NCBI GenBank assembly: GCA_026708325.1
Contig: JAPOVC010000014.1
Span: 528,060-592,059, forward strand
Reading direction: 5' to 3'
Source of the DNA: Anaerolineaceae bacterium
Lineage (GTDB): Bacteria; Chloroflexota; Anaerolineae; Aggregatilineales; Phototrophicaceae
DNA length: 64,000 nucleotides
In this document: in pieces, positions 53,818 to 61,804 of the stretch
Layout: each line of letters starts with the position of its first letter
Position numbering within the stretch: the first letter of the stretch is position 1
Translations under genes and position numbers: made by a program
Notes under the pieces: model-generated
The model's database searches: none
Seen by the model: only the letters and a program-made list of their open reading frames with translations
Told to the model about the DNA's origin: nothing

Positions 53818-53928
53818 TCCAGGAGCCAGGACGGCGATGAAATCGCTGTCAAGCAAGCCTCGCTCGCGATGAACCCGGGTCCTCCAGCCGCGCTCAGGGA
53901 GCATGCTCCTGCCCTTCTGCTGACTGCC

Positions 53929-53958
53929 TTGCCCGCTGACGAGCCCGCCGGTTACTAT
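53929..53958 (+). promoter_or_regulatory. Candidate promoter TTGCCC-18-TACTAT
   Basis: In the 192-base gap between the two M55 genes, TTGCCC at 53929 and TACTAT at 53953 are 18 bases apart. A 12-base palindrome (GGAGCATGCTCC) sits at 53898-53909 just upstream and could be an operator or the end of a terminator. Confidence 0.35.
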
Positions 53959-54009
53959 CCCCGGCGTGGGTGATCGTCTTTGCGCCGAAGCGACTCAAGG
54001 GACTGCATC

Positions 54010-54831
54010 ATGAAAATCCTGATCATGACCGATATGGAAGGCGTCAGCGGCATCGTGACCTGGGGGCGCGTGGGCAGCGGCAAGCCGATGTACGACGAAG
54101 GCCGCCGGCTGTATACGGAAGAGGTCAACGCCGCGGTTAGGGGCGCCGCGCGCGCAGGGGCAACGGAGATTGTCGTGGTGGACTGTCACAACGCCGGCGG
54201 CGACAACAAGGGCAATTCCCTGTTGCCGGAATTGATCGACCCCGCCTGCGAGTGGGTGGCGCATCACCCCTGGACGCGCTACACGGAATTGCTTGAGCAG
54301 GGGGCTGACGCCTGCCTGATGGTCGGTTACCACGCGCGCGCCCACACACCGGATGGCGTTCTGAGCCACAGCATCACCAGCGTCAAGTGGCGCAACCTGT
54401 GGATCAATGGAGAGCTGGTCGGCGAAATCGGCGTGAATGCGGCGCTCTGCGGGCACTACGGCTGCCCCGTGCTGCTGGTCACCGGCGACGAGGCCGCCTG
54501 CCGCGAAGCGACGGAGCTGGTCGGCGATGGGCTGACGACCGTCGCCGTGAAACGCGGGCTGACGCGCTACTCCGCCCGCCAGATTCCGCCCGTGCGCGCC
54601 CGCGGTATGATCGAGGAAGGGGCCTGGCGTGCGCTGCAGGACCTCAAGGCTGTCCCGCCCTGGGTGCCTTCGTCGCCGGTCACCATCACCGCCCAGATCA
54701 CCATGGCGGAAATGATGGAGGACTTTCGCGGCAGACCGGGGCTGGAACTGGACTATGACTCGCTGAAGGTCCACAGCCGCGCCGACACCTGGCTGGAAGC
54801 CTGGGACCAACTGTGGGACTGGTCCGTCTGA
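54010..54831 (+). CDS. M55-family D-aminopeptidase (DppA-like), copy 2
   Basis: A 273-residue tandem paralogue of copy 1 with the same length and the same metal-site residues (TDMEGVSG, VVDCHNAGGDNKGN, MVGYHARA, VGEIGVNAALCG). Differences include Cys59-His60-Asn61 where copy 1 has Val-His-Gly. ATG 54010 is selected over an upstream in-frame ATG at 53980 by alignment with copy 1. The pair separates the importer's membrane genes from its binding protein. Confidence 0.88.
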   Translation: MKILIMTDMEGVSGIVTWGRVGSGKPMYDEGRRLYTEEVNAAVRGAARAGATEIVVVDCHNAGGDNKGNSLLPELIDPACEWVAHHPWTRYTELLEQGADACLMVGYHARAHTPDGVLSHSITSVKWRNLWINGELVGEIGVNAALCGHYGCPVLLVTGDEAACREATELVGDGLTTVAVKRGLTRYSARQIPPVRARGMIEEGAWRALQDLKAVPPWVPSSPVTITAQITMAEMMEDFRGRPGLELDYDSLKVHSRADTWLEAWDQLWDWSV

Positions 54832-54996
54832 TCGAAGTCAAGACAGCGGCGGCAGTCCTTACACAAACTTAAGCGTGAAACCATGCCGCTGGCCGCCATG
54901 CTGTCTTCCTCAATCCTGTGCCAATATACGCCGATTCGCGCTATACTCCGGGACTTGCAGGTATCCCGTTTATTTCAGCAATGGGAGGATGACCCA

Positions 54997-56094
54997 ATGC
55001 GGAACCTGACAGTACTACTTATTCTGGTCGTTTTGCTTACGGGAGTGGCCTTCGTTTCGGCCGATGGCCACTTGACTCCGATCAAATTGCAGTTGCAGTG
55101 GGTCGCGCAGTCCCAGTTCGCCGGCTACTTCGCCGCCGTCGATCAGGGTTTCTACGCTGACGAAGGCCTTGACGTGACCATTCTCGAAGGCGCGGTTGAA
55201 ATCGTGCCCCAGCAGGTCGTGACTTCCGGCGGCGCTGAATTCGGCCTCGCCTGGGTGCCCAAGGTACTGGAATCGCGCGAGGCCGGCGCCAATCTGGTCA
55301 ACATCGCGCAGGTCTTCCAGCGCAGCGGCACTTTGGAGGTCTCCTTCGTCGATACCGGCATCGAATCGGTTGAGGACTTCGAGGGCATGCGCATCGGCAC
55401 CTGGGGCTTCGGCAACGAGCATGAGCTCTTCGCCGCCATGCGCGCCGTCGACATCGACCCCAACAACCCCGAGGACGTCACCGTCGTGCAGCAGCCCTTC
55501 GACATGTCGCTGCTGCTCAATGGCGAGCTCGATGCCGCCCAGGCCATGACCTACAACGAATACGCCCAGGTGCTGGAAGCCGTCAATCCCGACACCGGCG
55601 AACTCTATCAGCCGGAAGACCTGAACGTCATCAACTTCAATGACGTCGGTACCGCCATGCTGCAGGACCACGTCTTCGTCAACGCCGACTGGCTGGCGGA
55701 AGAGGGCAACGAGGACATTGCGGTCTCCTTCCTCAAGGCCAGCTTCCGCGGCTGGATCTACTGCCGCGACAACCCCGACGAGTGCGTTGAGATCGTGCTG
55801 GAGAACGGCTCGACTCTGGGCGAGAGCCACCAGACCTGGCAACTCAACGAGATCAGCAAGCTGATCTGGCCCTCGCCGAACGGCATCGGCATCATGGACG
55901 AGGACCTCTGGGCCCAGACCGTGGCCGTCGCCATCGAAGGCGAGGTCATCAGCGAGGACCCGGGCATGGACGCCTACCGCAGTGATCTGGCGCAGGCTGC
56001 TCTTGATTCACTGTCCATGAGCATGCCCGACACCGACGTGACCGGCGACATGTGGATGCCAGTTGAGGTCATGCTGCGCCCTGGCGGCGAGTAG
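54997..56094 (+). CDS. NMT1/THI5-like ABC transporter substrate-binding protein
   Basis: A 365-residue exported protein, with signal peptide MRNLTVLLILVVLLTGVAFV ending near SADG. The mature part has LQLQWVAQSQFAGYFAAVDQ, GFYADEGLDVTILEGA, the hallmark of NMT1-type pyrimidine and riboflavin-precursor binding proteins, and RIGTWGFGNEHELFAAM. ATG 54997 follows GGGAGG. It is the probable partner of the permeases and ATPase at 49.5-52.9 kb. Beside the pyrimidine catabolic genes a pyrimidine ligand is likely. A weak TATACT hexamer at 54942 may be its promoter. Confidence 0.9.
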   Translation: MRNLTVLLILVVLLTGVAFVSADGHLTPIKLQLQWVAQSQFAGYFAAVDQGFYADEGLDVTILEGAVEIVPQQVVTSGGAEFGLAWVPKVLESREAGANLVNIAQVFQRSGTLEVSFVDTGIESVEDFEGMRIGTWGFGNEHELFAAMRAVDIDPNNPEDVTVVQQPFDMSLLLNGELDAAQAMTYNEYAQVLEAVNPDTGELYQPEDLNVINFNDVGTAMLQDHVFVNADWLAEEGNEDIAVSFLKASFRGWIYCRDNPDECVEIVLENGSTLGESHQTWQLNEISKLIWPSPNGIGIMDEDLWAQTVAVAIEGEVISEDPGMDAYRSDLAQAALDSLSMSMPDTDVTGDMWMPVEVMLRPGGE

Positions 56095-56175
56095 TCGACG
56101 AGACTGGTGCCCTTAGCCAGAGTGGGGGCGAGACCAAGACCGGCCCGCCCCTGCTAATCCAGGATTGAAGACCTG

Positions 56176-56202
56176 TGTGGGCGACTCTGTGAGTCGCCCA
56201 CA
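56176..56202 (+). terminator. Perfect 12-base stem-loop after the NMT1-type gene
   Basis: TGTGGGCGACTC pairs perfectly with GAGTCGCCCACA around TGT. No T-run follows. It is 81 bases beyond the stop codon, the end of the importer transcript. Confidence 0.6.
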
Positions 56203-56249
56203 TGATGTGATGCTGTCGCGCTTCTACTGGTTTCGACAGACGGAGAAAC

Positions 56250-57191
56250 ATGACTAACCCGCCCGCGCCGCTATTTCGAGATCCAGTCTACGATGGCGCC
56301 ACTGATCCGACCGTGATTTGGAATCGACAAGAAGGCACCTGGTGGCTGCTCTACACCAGTCGGCGAGCCAATGTGTCCTGTCGCGGCGTCGCCTGGGTGC
56401 ACGGGACGGACATCGGCATCGCCAGTTCCGCCGACCGCGGGCGCGCCTGGCGCTACCGCGGCACGTTGGACGGGCTCGAGTTTGAGCCGGGTAGAACCAC
56501 TTTTTGGGCGCCCGAGGTCATTTGGCACAATGATCTGTACCACATGTATGTGAGTTATGTGCGCGGCGTGCCCCACGATTGGACCGGGGCGCGCGCAATC
56601 GTGCATCTGACCAGTGAAAACTCGTGGCGGTGGCGGCACGAAAGCATCCTCGCCTTGTCATCCGGGCGCGTGATTGATGCGGCGGTGCATCGTATGCCTG
56701 GTGGCCATTGGCGCATGTGGTACAAGGACGAAGTCAATGGCTCGCACACCTGGGCGGCCGACAGCGATGATCTGTATCACTGGACGGTACACGGTCCGGT
56801 CATCACCGATTGCGCGCACGAAGGAGCGAATGTCTTTCGCTGGCGCGGCAGCTACTGGCTGATCATCGATCATTGGGACGGGCTGGGCGTGTATCGGTCG
56901 GCGGACGCCGAAAATTGGCGCCGCTGCGCTAACATCCTCGACACGCCGGGCTTGCGCAGAGACGATGGCGCGATTGGCGCACATGCTGATGTATTGGTGA
57001 ATGGCGAGCGCGCATTCATCTTTTGCTTTACGCATCCGGAGTGGGATCGGAAAGCGCTTTACGGCATGGACGAGATTCATCCGACACATGTCAAGCGAAC
57101 GGCGCTGCAAGTGGCCGAACTTGAGTGGCGAGATGGCATGCTGATTTGTGATCGCGACAGGGACTTCGACTTTAGGCTGCTGCCCGGATGA
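56250..57191 (+). CDS. GH43-like five-bladed beta-propeller glycosidase
   Basis: A 313-residue protein with the GH43/GH117-like pattern: ATDPTVIWNRQEGTWWLLYT with the probable catalytic base Asp, FWAPEVIWHNDLYHMYVSYV, RVIDAAVHRMPGGHWRMWY with a second Asp, and HEGANVFRWRGSYWLIIDHW with the probable acid Glu. There is no signal peptide, so it would act on imported oligosaccharides in the cytoplasm. It is alone between stem-loops. The exact family and linkage are undecided. Confidence 0.75.
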   Translation: MTNPPAPLFRDPVYDGATDPTVIWNRQEGTWWLLYTSRRANVSCRGVAWVHGTDIGIASSADRGRAWRYRGTLDGLEFEPGRTTFWAPEVIWHNDLYHMYVSYVRGVPHDWTGARAIVHLTSENSWRWRHESILALSSGRVIDAAVHRMPGGHWRMWYKDEVNGSHTWAADSDDLYHWTVHGPVITDCAHEGANVFRWRGSYWLIIDHWDGLGVYRSADAENWRRCANILDTPGLRRDDGAIGAHADVLVNGERAFIFCFTHPEWDRKALYGMDEIHPTHVKRTALQVAELEWRDGMLICDRDRDFDFRLLPG

Positions 57192-57222
57192 TGCGCCGCA
57201 GCCGCTCGGCGGAAGCAAATAG

Positions 57223-57240
57223 GGCGAGCCAGGGCTCGCC
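57223..57240 (+). terminator. Short stem-loop after the GH43-like gene
   Basis: GGCGAGCC and GGCTCGCC form an 8-base inverted repeat around AG, 31 bases after the stop. No T-run. Weak terminator candidate. Confidence 0.35.
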
Positions 57241-57270
57241 GCCAAAATTACGTGGTTGGGGTGTCCCGCG

Positions 57271-57333
57271 TTAACTCCCATGCATGGCGCGCTTTCGGGC
57301 CAGCATGCGCTCGCGGGCTTCCGGTCTGCCGTC
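57271..57333 (-). pseudogene. Relic C-terminus of a fatty acid hydroxylase
   Basis: Read on the minus strand, this gives DGRPEARERMLARKRAMHGS and a TAA, against DGSPEMREKMLARTRAMHGS and TAA at the end of the intact hydroxylase at 60.7 kb. Nothing of the gene remains beyond 57333, where sequence switches directly to the binding-protein relic. Confidence 0.85.
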
Positions 57334-57406
57334 ATGGACGATGTGGATGTGACCGGAGAGACGTGGGAGCCGGTCGAAATAGAGCTGCGTCCTGGCGGCG
57401 AGTAGT
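57334..57406 (+). pseudogene. Relic C-terminus of an NMT1-type binding protein
   Basis: The plus strand reads MDDVDVTGETWEPVEIELRP then GGE and TAG, against TDVTGDMWMPVEVMLRPGGE and TAG at the end of the intact gene at 56.1 kb. Similarity even runs a few bases past the stop codon. No upstream part of the gene is present. Confidence 0.85.
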
Positions 57407-57430
57407 CGCCGACGGAAACACCATCAACAC

Positions 57431-57458
57431 AACACGCCCGCCTTCCGGTGGGCGTGTT
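57431..57458 (+). terminator. Intrinsic terminator behind the binding-protein relic
   Basis: AACACGCCCGCC pairs with GGTGGGCGTGTT (one G-T pair) around TTCC, followed by TCGCTTT. It belongs to the vanished gene whose last codons end at 57406, and now stands 22 bases upstream of the start of the next gene. Confidence 0.65.
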
Positions 57459-57480
57459 TCGCTTTCTCCGATTTCGGAGG

Positions 57481-58713
57481 ATGAGAATCATACACAATCC
57501 GCCGGCGCCATTGTTGCCCATTTCAATGACGCCTGGCATCACCAAAGCCCAGGACGTCTCCGGGACCTTGAGCTTCCTGAGCTGGTATACGCAAGATTGG
57601 TACCAGCCGCTGCTGGACGCCTTCCTGAAACGCTATCCCGATGTGGAGATCGACTATCAGAATGTGCCGGCGGCGGGAGGGCAGTACGGCCAGCGCCTGC
57701 AGTTGTTGGCGAGTTCTGGCGAGCTACCCGATTTGTTTTACGTTCAGCCGCCCACCACGCTGCTCGCGCAAAACGGTCACCTGGCCGATCTCAGCCACCT
57801 GGATGTTGTCCAGGCCTTGCCCGAGGGATTCACAGCCCTGTACACCCATGACGGCAGCACCTATGCCTACGCGCCCGATGCCTGGATTGGCGGCGTTTTC
57901 TACAACAAGGCCCTGTTCGCCGAGAACGATATCGTCGTGCCCGAGACCCTTGCTGATCTCCTGGCGGCCGCCGCGGTGTTTCATGAGATGGGCATCAAGC
58001 CGATAAGCTTCAGCGCTGATAATCTGGTGGACATGGTCTTCTACGGACATAACACAGAAGTCCTGTCGCAAGACCCCGGCTTCAATTCCAGGATCGATAC
58101 CGGCGAGGTCACCTTTACCGAGGGCTATCTGGATGCCTTCAACACCTGGAAGACGGAATGGGTCGATACGGGCTACGTCAGCCAGGATATGGCCGCGATT
58201 ACTGATCCCCAGCGCTTTGACGAATTTGCTGTCGGGGAAGCCGCGATGACGATCTCGGGTCCCTGGGCTATCGGGGGCATGCTTGAAACCAATCCGGAGC
58301 TTGATCTGGGCATCTTCTCCTACGTCGGGACGACCGCGGACCGGGAGTACACAATCGGCGCCGTGAACGTCGGTTTGGCAATATCTTCACAAGCGCAGAA
58401 TCCGGCGGCGGCGGAAGCCTTCCTCAACTTCCTCGGTTCGGAAGAAGGCCTGGGCATCTACCAGTCCATCACCGGCAATTTCCTTGGTGTCGAGGGCATC
58501 GACTATGACGTCCATCCCGTCATGGAGCCGATGAGAGCAGTCGGGGCGAGCGGCAATTTTGCCTTTCCGCCCGTCTTCTGGACCAATCTCGGCACACTGT
58601 TTCCGATGTTTGTCAAAGGCTCCCAGGAGATCCTGCTGGGCGTGCTGACCCCGGAAGAACTCGTCGCTGAACTCGATGCCAAACAGGCGGAGTTGATGGA
58701 AGGCGGGGGCTGA
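57481..58713 (+). CDS. Family-1 sugar ABC substrate-binding protein, signal peptide missing
   Basis: A solute-binding protein of about 410 residues. GTLSFLSWYTQDWYQPLLDA begins the mature fold, followed by LPDLFYVQPPTTLLAQNGHL, DAWIGGVFYNKALFAENDI, AMTISGPWAIGGML and AEAFLNFLGSEEGLGIYQSI. From ATG 57481, behind GGAGG, only about 22 non-hydrophobic residues (MRIIHNPPAPLLPISMTPGI) precede KAQDVSG, where a signal cleavage site would be. The signal peptide appears to have been lost in the rearrangement upstream. It may therefore be non-exported and non-functional, although the frame is open. It heads an operon with two permeases. Confidence 0.75.
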   Translation: MRIIHNPPAPLLPISMTPGITKAQDVSGTLSFLSWYTQDWYQPLLDAFLKRYPDVEIDYQNVPAAGGQYGQRLQLLASSGELPDLFYVQPPTTLLAQNGHLADLSHLDVVQALPEGFTALYTHDGSTYAYAPDAWIGGVFYNKALFAENDIVVPETLADLLAAAAVFHEMGIKPISFSADNLVDMVFYGHNTEVLSQDPGFNSRIDTGEVTFTEGYLDAFNTWKTEWVDTGYVSQDMAAITDPQRFDEFAVGEAAMTISGPWAIGGMLETNPELDLGIFSYVGTTADREYTIGAVNVGLAISSQAQNPAAAEAFLNFLGSEEGLGIYQSITGNFLGVEGIDYDVHPVMEPMRAVGASGNFAFPPVFWTNLGTLFPMFVKGSQEILLGVLTPEELVAELDAKQAELMEGGG

Positions 58714-58745
58714 GGCAAGGGTCACCGCAACAACGTCATGATCAC

Positions 58746-58772
58746 GGCAGGTCTGTCATGTGCAGGCCTGCC
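58746..58772 (+). terminator. Stem-loop between binding protein and permease genes
   Basis: GGCAGGTCTG pairs with CAGGCCTGCC (one G-T pair) around a 7-base loop and is followed by ATCTTTCC. It lies 32 bases after the binding protein stop and 106 bases before the permease. Confidence 0.55.
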
Positions 58773-58878
58773 ATCTTTCCAATACCCTGCAATTCAGCAT
58801 TTATCATGTCGTTTGCACGCCAGGCGCCGTCGCTGACAGAAGCATGCCCGGCTTTCATGGCGACCGTCCGGTAGCCGG

Positions 58879-59790
58879 ATGATGCGGGAAATGCCGAAAA
58901 AGACGCTTGATCAGTCGTTCAGAAACGAGCTTCCCTGGCTGCTGCTGGTTGCACCGGCCTTCCTCATCTACACTGTCCTGACCATCATTCCGCTGTTTCA
59001 CACCTTTTTCTATTCTTTCACCAACTTCAACGGTCTGGCGCCCAACCCGGATTTCGTGGGCCTGGACAACTACCTTCGGGTTTTTTCTACCAGAGCAGTC
59101 TCCACTTCCTTTTCGAACAGCATCGTATACGCGGTAGCCGTACCTCTCATCATCACGCTGCTGGCGATTCCACTGGCCTTGCTGCTGGATTCGCAGATGC
59201 GCACGCGCCACCTGCAGCGCGCCATATTCTTCTTCCCCTCGGTCATCAGCGCCCTGTTTCTGGGCTATATCTGGAACTTCGTCCTGTCACCATCATCCCA
59301 GGGGTTGATCAACAGCCAGCTACTGTCTTCCGGCCAAAGGAAAATGCTTCTGCTGGCGGACCCGAAGGCAGCGATGGCCCTGCTGATTCTCGTGACCGTC
59401 TGGACGAGCACCGGCTGGCACTCGTGTATCTATCTCGCCAACCTGCAGGTGATTGACCAGGCGCTCTACGAGGCAGCCAGTATCGACGGCGCCGGTGCCA
59501 TGCAGAGATTCCGCTTCATCACCTTCCCCAACCTGGCGCCGGCCATGACGATCAGCGTGCTCTTTCTGCTGCTGAACAGCTTGAAAGTCTTTGACCTGCC
59601 CTTTTCCCTGACCGAAGGCGGACCCGGTTATGCGACAACCATGGTCACCCAGTCGATCATTACCGAAGGAATCAACTCCAACCGTATCGGCTTCGCATCG
59701 GCCATGTCGATCATGTTTCTGGCCCTGATTGCTCTGGTGACCTTTTTCCAGGTCGGCGTCATGAGCAGACGCGAAGAGAAACTGGCATGA
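58879..59790 (+). CDS. Sugar ABC permease (MalF/UgpA-like)
   Basis: A 303-residue permease with six helices. The start of the first helix is LLLVAPAFLIYTVLTIIPLF. The coupling motif is YEAASIDGAGAMQRFRFITF, followed by LTEGGPGYATTMV, all typical of the first permease of family-1 sugar importers. It overlaps the next permease by 4 bases. No ATPase gene is nearby, so a shared MsmX/UgpC-type ATPase elsewhere is expected. Confidence 0.92.
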   Translation: MMREMPKKTLDQSFRNELPWLLLVAPAFLIYTVLTIIPLFHTFFYSFTNFNGLAPNPDFVGLDNYLRVFSTRAVSTSFSNSIVYAVAVPLIITLLAIPLALLLDSQMRTRHLQRAIFFFPSVISALFLGYIWNFVLSPSSQGLINSQLLSSGQRKMLLLADPKAAMALLILVTVWTSTGWHSCIYLANLQVIDQALYEAASIDGAGAMQRFRFITFPNLAPAMTISVLFLLLNSLKVFDLPFSLTEGGPGYATTMVTQSIITEGINSNRIGFASAMSIMFLALIALVTFFQVGVMSRREEKLA

Positions 59791-60614
59791 GAAAGAAATA
59801 CACGCCGACCACACTTTTCACCGAGTTCATCTTGCTCGCCGTCTGCATCGTATTCATGGTCCCGATTTATTACCTCTTCGTCAGCACGTTCAAGACGCAG
59901 CGGGAAATCGTCGAGGCGCCGCTGGCCTTGCCGAGCAGCCTCAACCTTGTGAACTACATGCGCGCGCTGGAGACCATGGACTTCTTCCGGCACTTCTTTA
60001 ACTCGCTGCTCATCACGTCGCTGTCTGTAATCCTGATCGTCGTTTTGGGTTCGATGGCAGCCTATGCCATCGCGCGGCGCCCCAACCGACTCACGAAATT
60101 TCTGCGCTCCTACTTTCTGATTGGATTCATGGTCCCGCTGCAAACCACCATGCTGCCCCTGTTTCTGATCATGAAGCACCTTGGCCTGATCAATACCTAT
60201 CAGGGATTGATCTTTCTCCATAGCAACGGCGCTGTATTCGCGCTCTTCCTGTACACAGGTTTTATCCGGGCCATGCCACGGGACCTGGAAGAGGCGTCTT
60301 TCGTCGACGGCGCCGGCGTGTTTCGCACTTTCTGGCAAATCGTATTTCCCCTGCTGCGACCGGTCACGGCCACGCTGGTCATTTTCAACACGATCTGGAT
60401 CTGGAACGACTTTCTCCTCAGCTACCTGTTCCTGAGTTCGAATGACAAGTCAACCCTGATTATGCAGGTCTACAACGGCGTCGGCCTGTACTTCACCGAC
60501 TGGTCCATCATGATGCCTGTGCTGGTTCTGGCGGTGACGCCCATGATCATCTTCTATATCGTTATGCAGCGGCATATCGTCGCTGGTTTGACCGCGGGCT
60601 CCTTGCGAGGATAG
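59787..60614 (+). CDS. Sugar ABC permease (MalG/UgpE-like)
   Basis: A 275-residue permease with six helices. The coupling motif is LEEASFVDGAGVFRTFWQIV, and WIWNDFLLSYLFLSS and QRHIVAGLTAGSLRG at the C-terminus are typical of the MalG branch. Translation is coupled to the upstream permease (ATGA). Last gene of the operon, ending at a shared terminator. Confidence 0.92.
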   Translation: MRKKYTPTTLFTEFILLAVCIVFMVPIYYLFVSTFKTQREIVEAPLALPSSLNLVNYMRALETMDFFRHFFNSLLITSLSVILIVVLGSMAAYAIARRPNRLTKFLRSYFLIGFMVPLQTTMLPLFLIMKHLGLINTYQGLIFLHSNGAVFALFLYTGFIRAMPRDLEEASFVDGAGVFRTFWQIVFPLLRPVTATLVIFNTIWIWNDFLLSYLFLSSNDKSTLIMQVYNGVGLYFTDWSIMMPVLVLAVTPMIIFYIVMQRHIVAGLTAGSLRG

Positions 60615-60654
60615 CGCAAGGTCACTCTCCGGATATCGGAGCGACCCGCGAAAA

Positions 60655-60683
60655 AAACACGGCCGCGTTGTGCGGGCGTGTTT
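60655..60683. terminator. Bidirectional terminator between permease and hydroxylase
   Basis: AAACACGGCCGC pairs with GCGGGCGTGTTT (one mismatch) around GTTGT. A-run and T-run stand on the two sides, so it can stop both converging transcripts. A smaller repeat, CTCCGGATATCGGAG, lies just upstream at 60626-60640. The sequence is similar to the terminator at 57431, in the opposite order. Confidence 0.65.
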
Positions 60684-60701
60684 CTCTTGTCGCTTTTGGC
60701 C

Positions 60702-61715
60702 TTAACTGCCATGCATGGCGCGTGTCCGTGCCAGCATCTTTTCCCGCATTTCCGGCGAGCCGTCGTGGCTGGTGCCGAACCAGTAGTCGAAGGGAAACTC
60801 TGGCTCGCCGTAGTTGCACTCGAAGTACCGGTGATGCAACTGATGGAAGTACGAGGCCACCGGCACTTTCACGTTGTCCTTGACGACCGCTTCCTCGAAG
60901 CCGACGTGACCCTGGGCCGCGGAGAGCGCGGCGTGATGCCCGATCAGGATCGCATGGATGGGATGCGAGGGCACGATGAAGAAAATCAGCGGGCCGGTGA
61001 AGTACAGCAGGTGCTCGATCGGGTGCATCGAGAGGCCGGACCATGGGCCGATGTTGATGTTCTTGTGATGCAGGTAGTGCGCGGCCTTGTAGAGCGGCTT
61101 GACGTGCAGCAGTCGATGCGTCCAGTAGAAGTGGAACACCCGCCACATCGGGATCAGGGCAAGAATGACGATGAAATAGACCGGCTGCTCGCGCGGGTCA
61201 ATCCAGGGGAAGTGGTTGTTGGCGTAGCCCCAGAGCATGAAGGCCTCAAACAGCGTCCAGATGGTCACGCCGCTGGCCAGGCTCCAGAAAATGTTGTCCC
61301 GCACCTGGTCATTCCACAGGAACTGCCGCTTGCCCTTCCCCATCCAGTCCGGCGTGTACTTGTACTGGAATCCCTGCACCTTGCGCGACCAGAACCAGAT
61401 GTGCAGGGCGCTGGTGAAGACAAACATCATGACCAGGTTGCGCGCGAAAATCTCAAGCATCCAGTCGGCCCGGAATTTGGCGGTGCGCGACAGTTCCGGC
61501 GTCAGGTACAACCAGGTCAACGCCGCTACGACCATGTAAAAGATGTTCCAGGGCCAGAGGTGATGATAAATCCACTTGACGACCGCCATGGGTCGGGGCG
61601 GCCAGGCGAACATCGGATTGGGGGCGCCGATATCCTTGTCCGGCTGCCAGTAACCGCGCTCGTCGCGCGGCATGCCGTCAGCAAGGCCTTCTCTCTCTGC
61701 GCTTTGCTGTGCCAT
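60702..61715 (-). CDS. Fatty acid hydroxylase/sterol desaturase family membrane protein
   Basis: A 337-residue integral membrane di-iron oxygenase. The histidine clusters are HRLLH, HYLHHKN, HHAALSAAQGH and HQLHHR, in the pattern HxxxH-HxxHH-...-HxxHH of the family. About five hydrophobic segments surround them, including one near FYMVVAALTWLYLTP. It would hydroxylate a fatty acyl, carotenoid or sterol-like lipid. It stands alone between converging operons. A decayed copy of its C-terminal 21 codons lies at 57.3 kb. Confidence 0.87.
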   Translation of the reverse strand: MAQQSAEREGLADGMPRDERGYWQPDKDIGAPNPMFAWPPRPMAVVKWIYHHLWPWNIFYMVVAALTWLYLTPELSRTAKFRADWMLEIFARNLVMMFVFTSALHIWFWSRKVQGFQYKYTPDWMGKGKRQFLWNDQVRDNIFWSLASGVTIWTLFEAFMLWGYANNHFPWIDPREQPVYFIVILALIPMWRVFHFYWTHRLLHVKPLYKAAHYLHHKNINIGPWSGLSMHPIEHLLYFTGPLIFFIVPSHPIHAILIGHHAALSAAQGHVGFEEAVVKDNVKVPVASYFHQLHHRYFECNYGEPEFPFDYWFGTSHDGSPEMREKMLARTRAMHGS

Positions 61716-61804
61716 GGTATGTCAATCTCAAAATGGTTGTCTGTTGCAAGCATATCGCCGGGTTGCGCCCTGTGCAAAATTGCCTTGGCAGAACGTTGGA
61801 TCGC

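Noticed and set aside
53898..53909. GGAGCATGCTCC palindrome as a defined operator
   Set aside because: A single 12-base palindrome without a second copy or known regulator nearby. Mentioned with the promoter only.
57448..57480. GTG 57448 as start of the family-1 binding protein
   Set aside because: It is inside the arm of an intrinsic terminator hairpin. ATG 57481 with GGAGG is better, though no upstream start restores a signal peptide.
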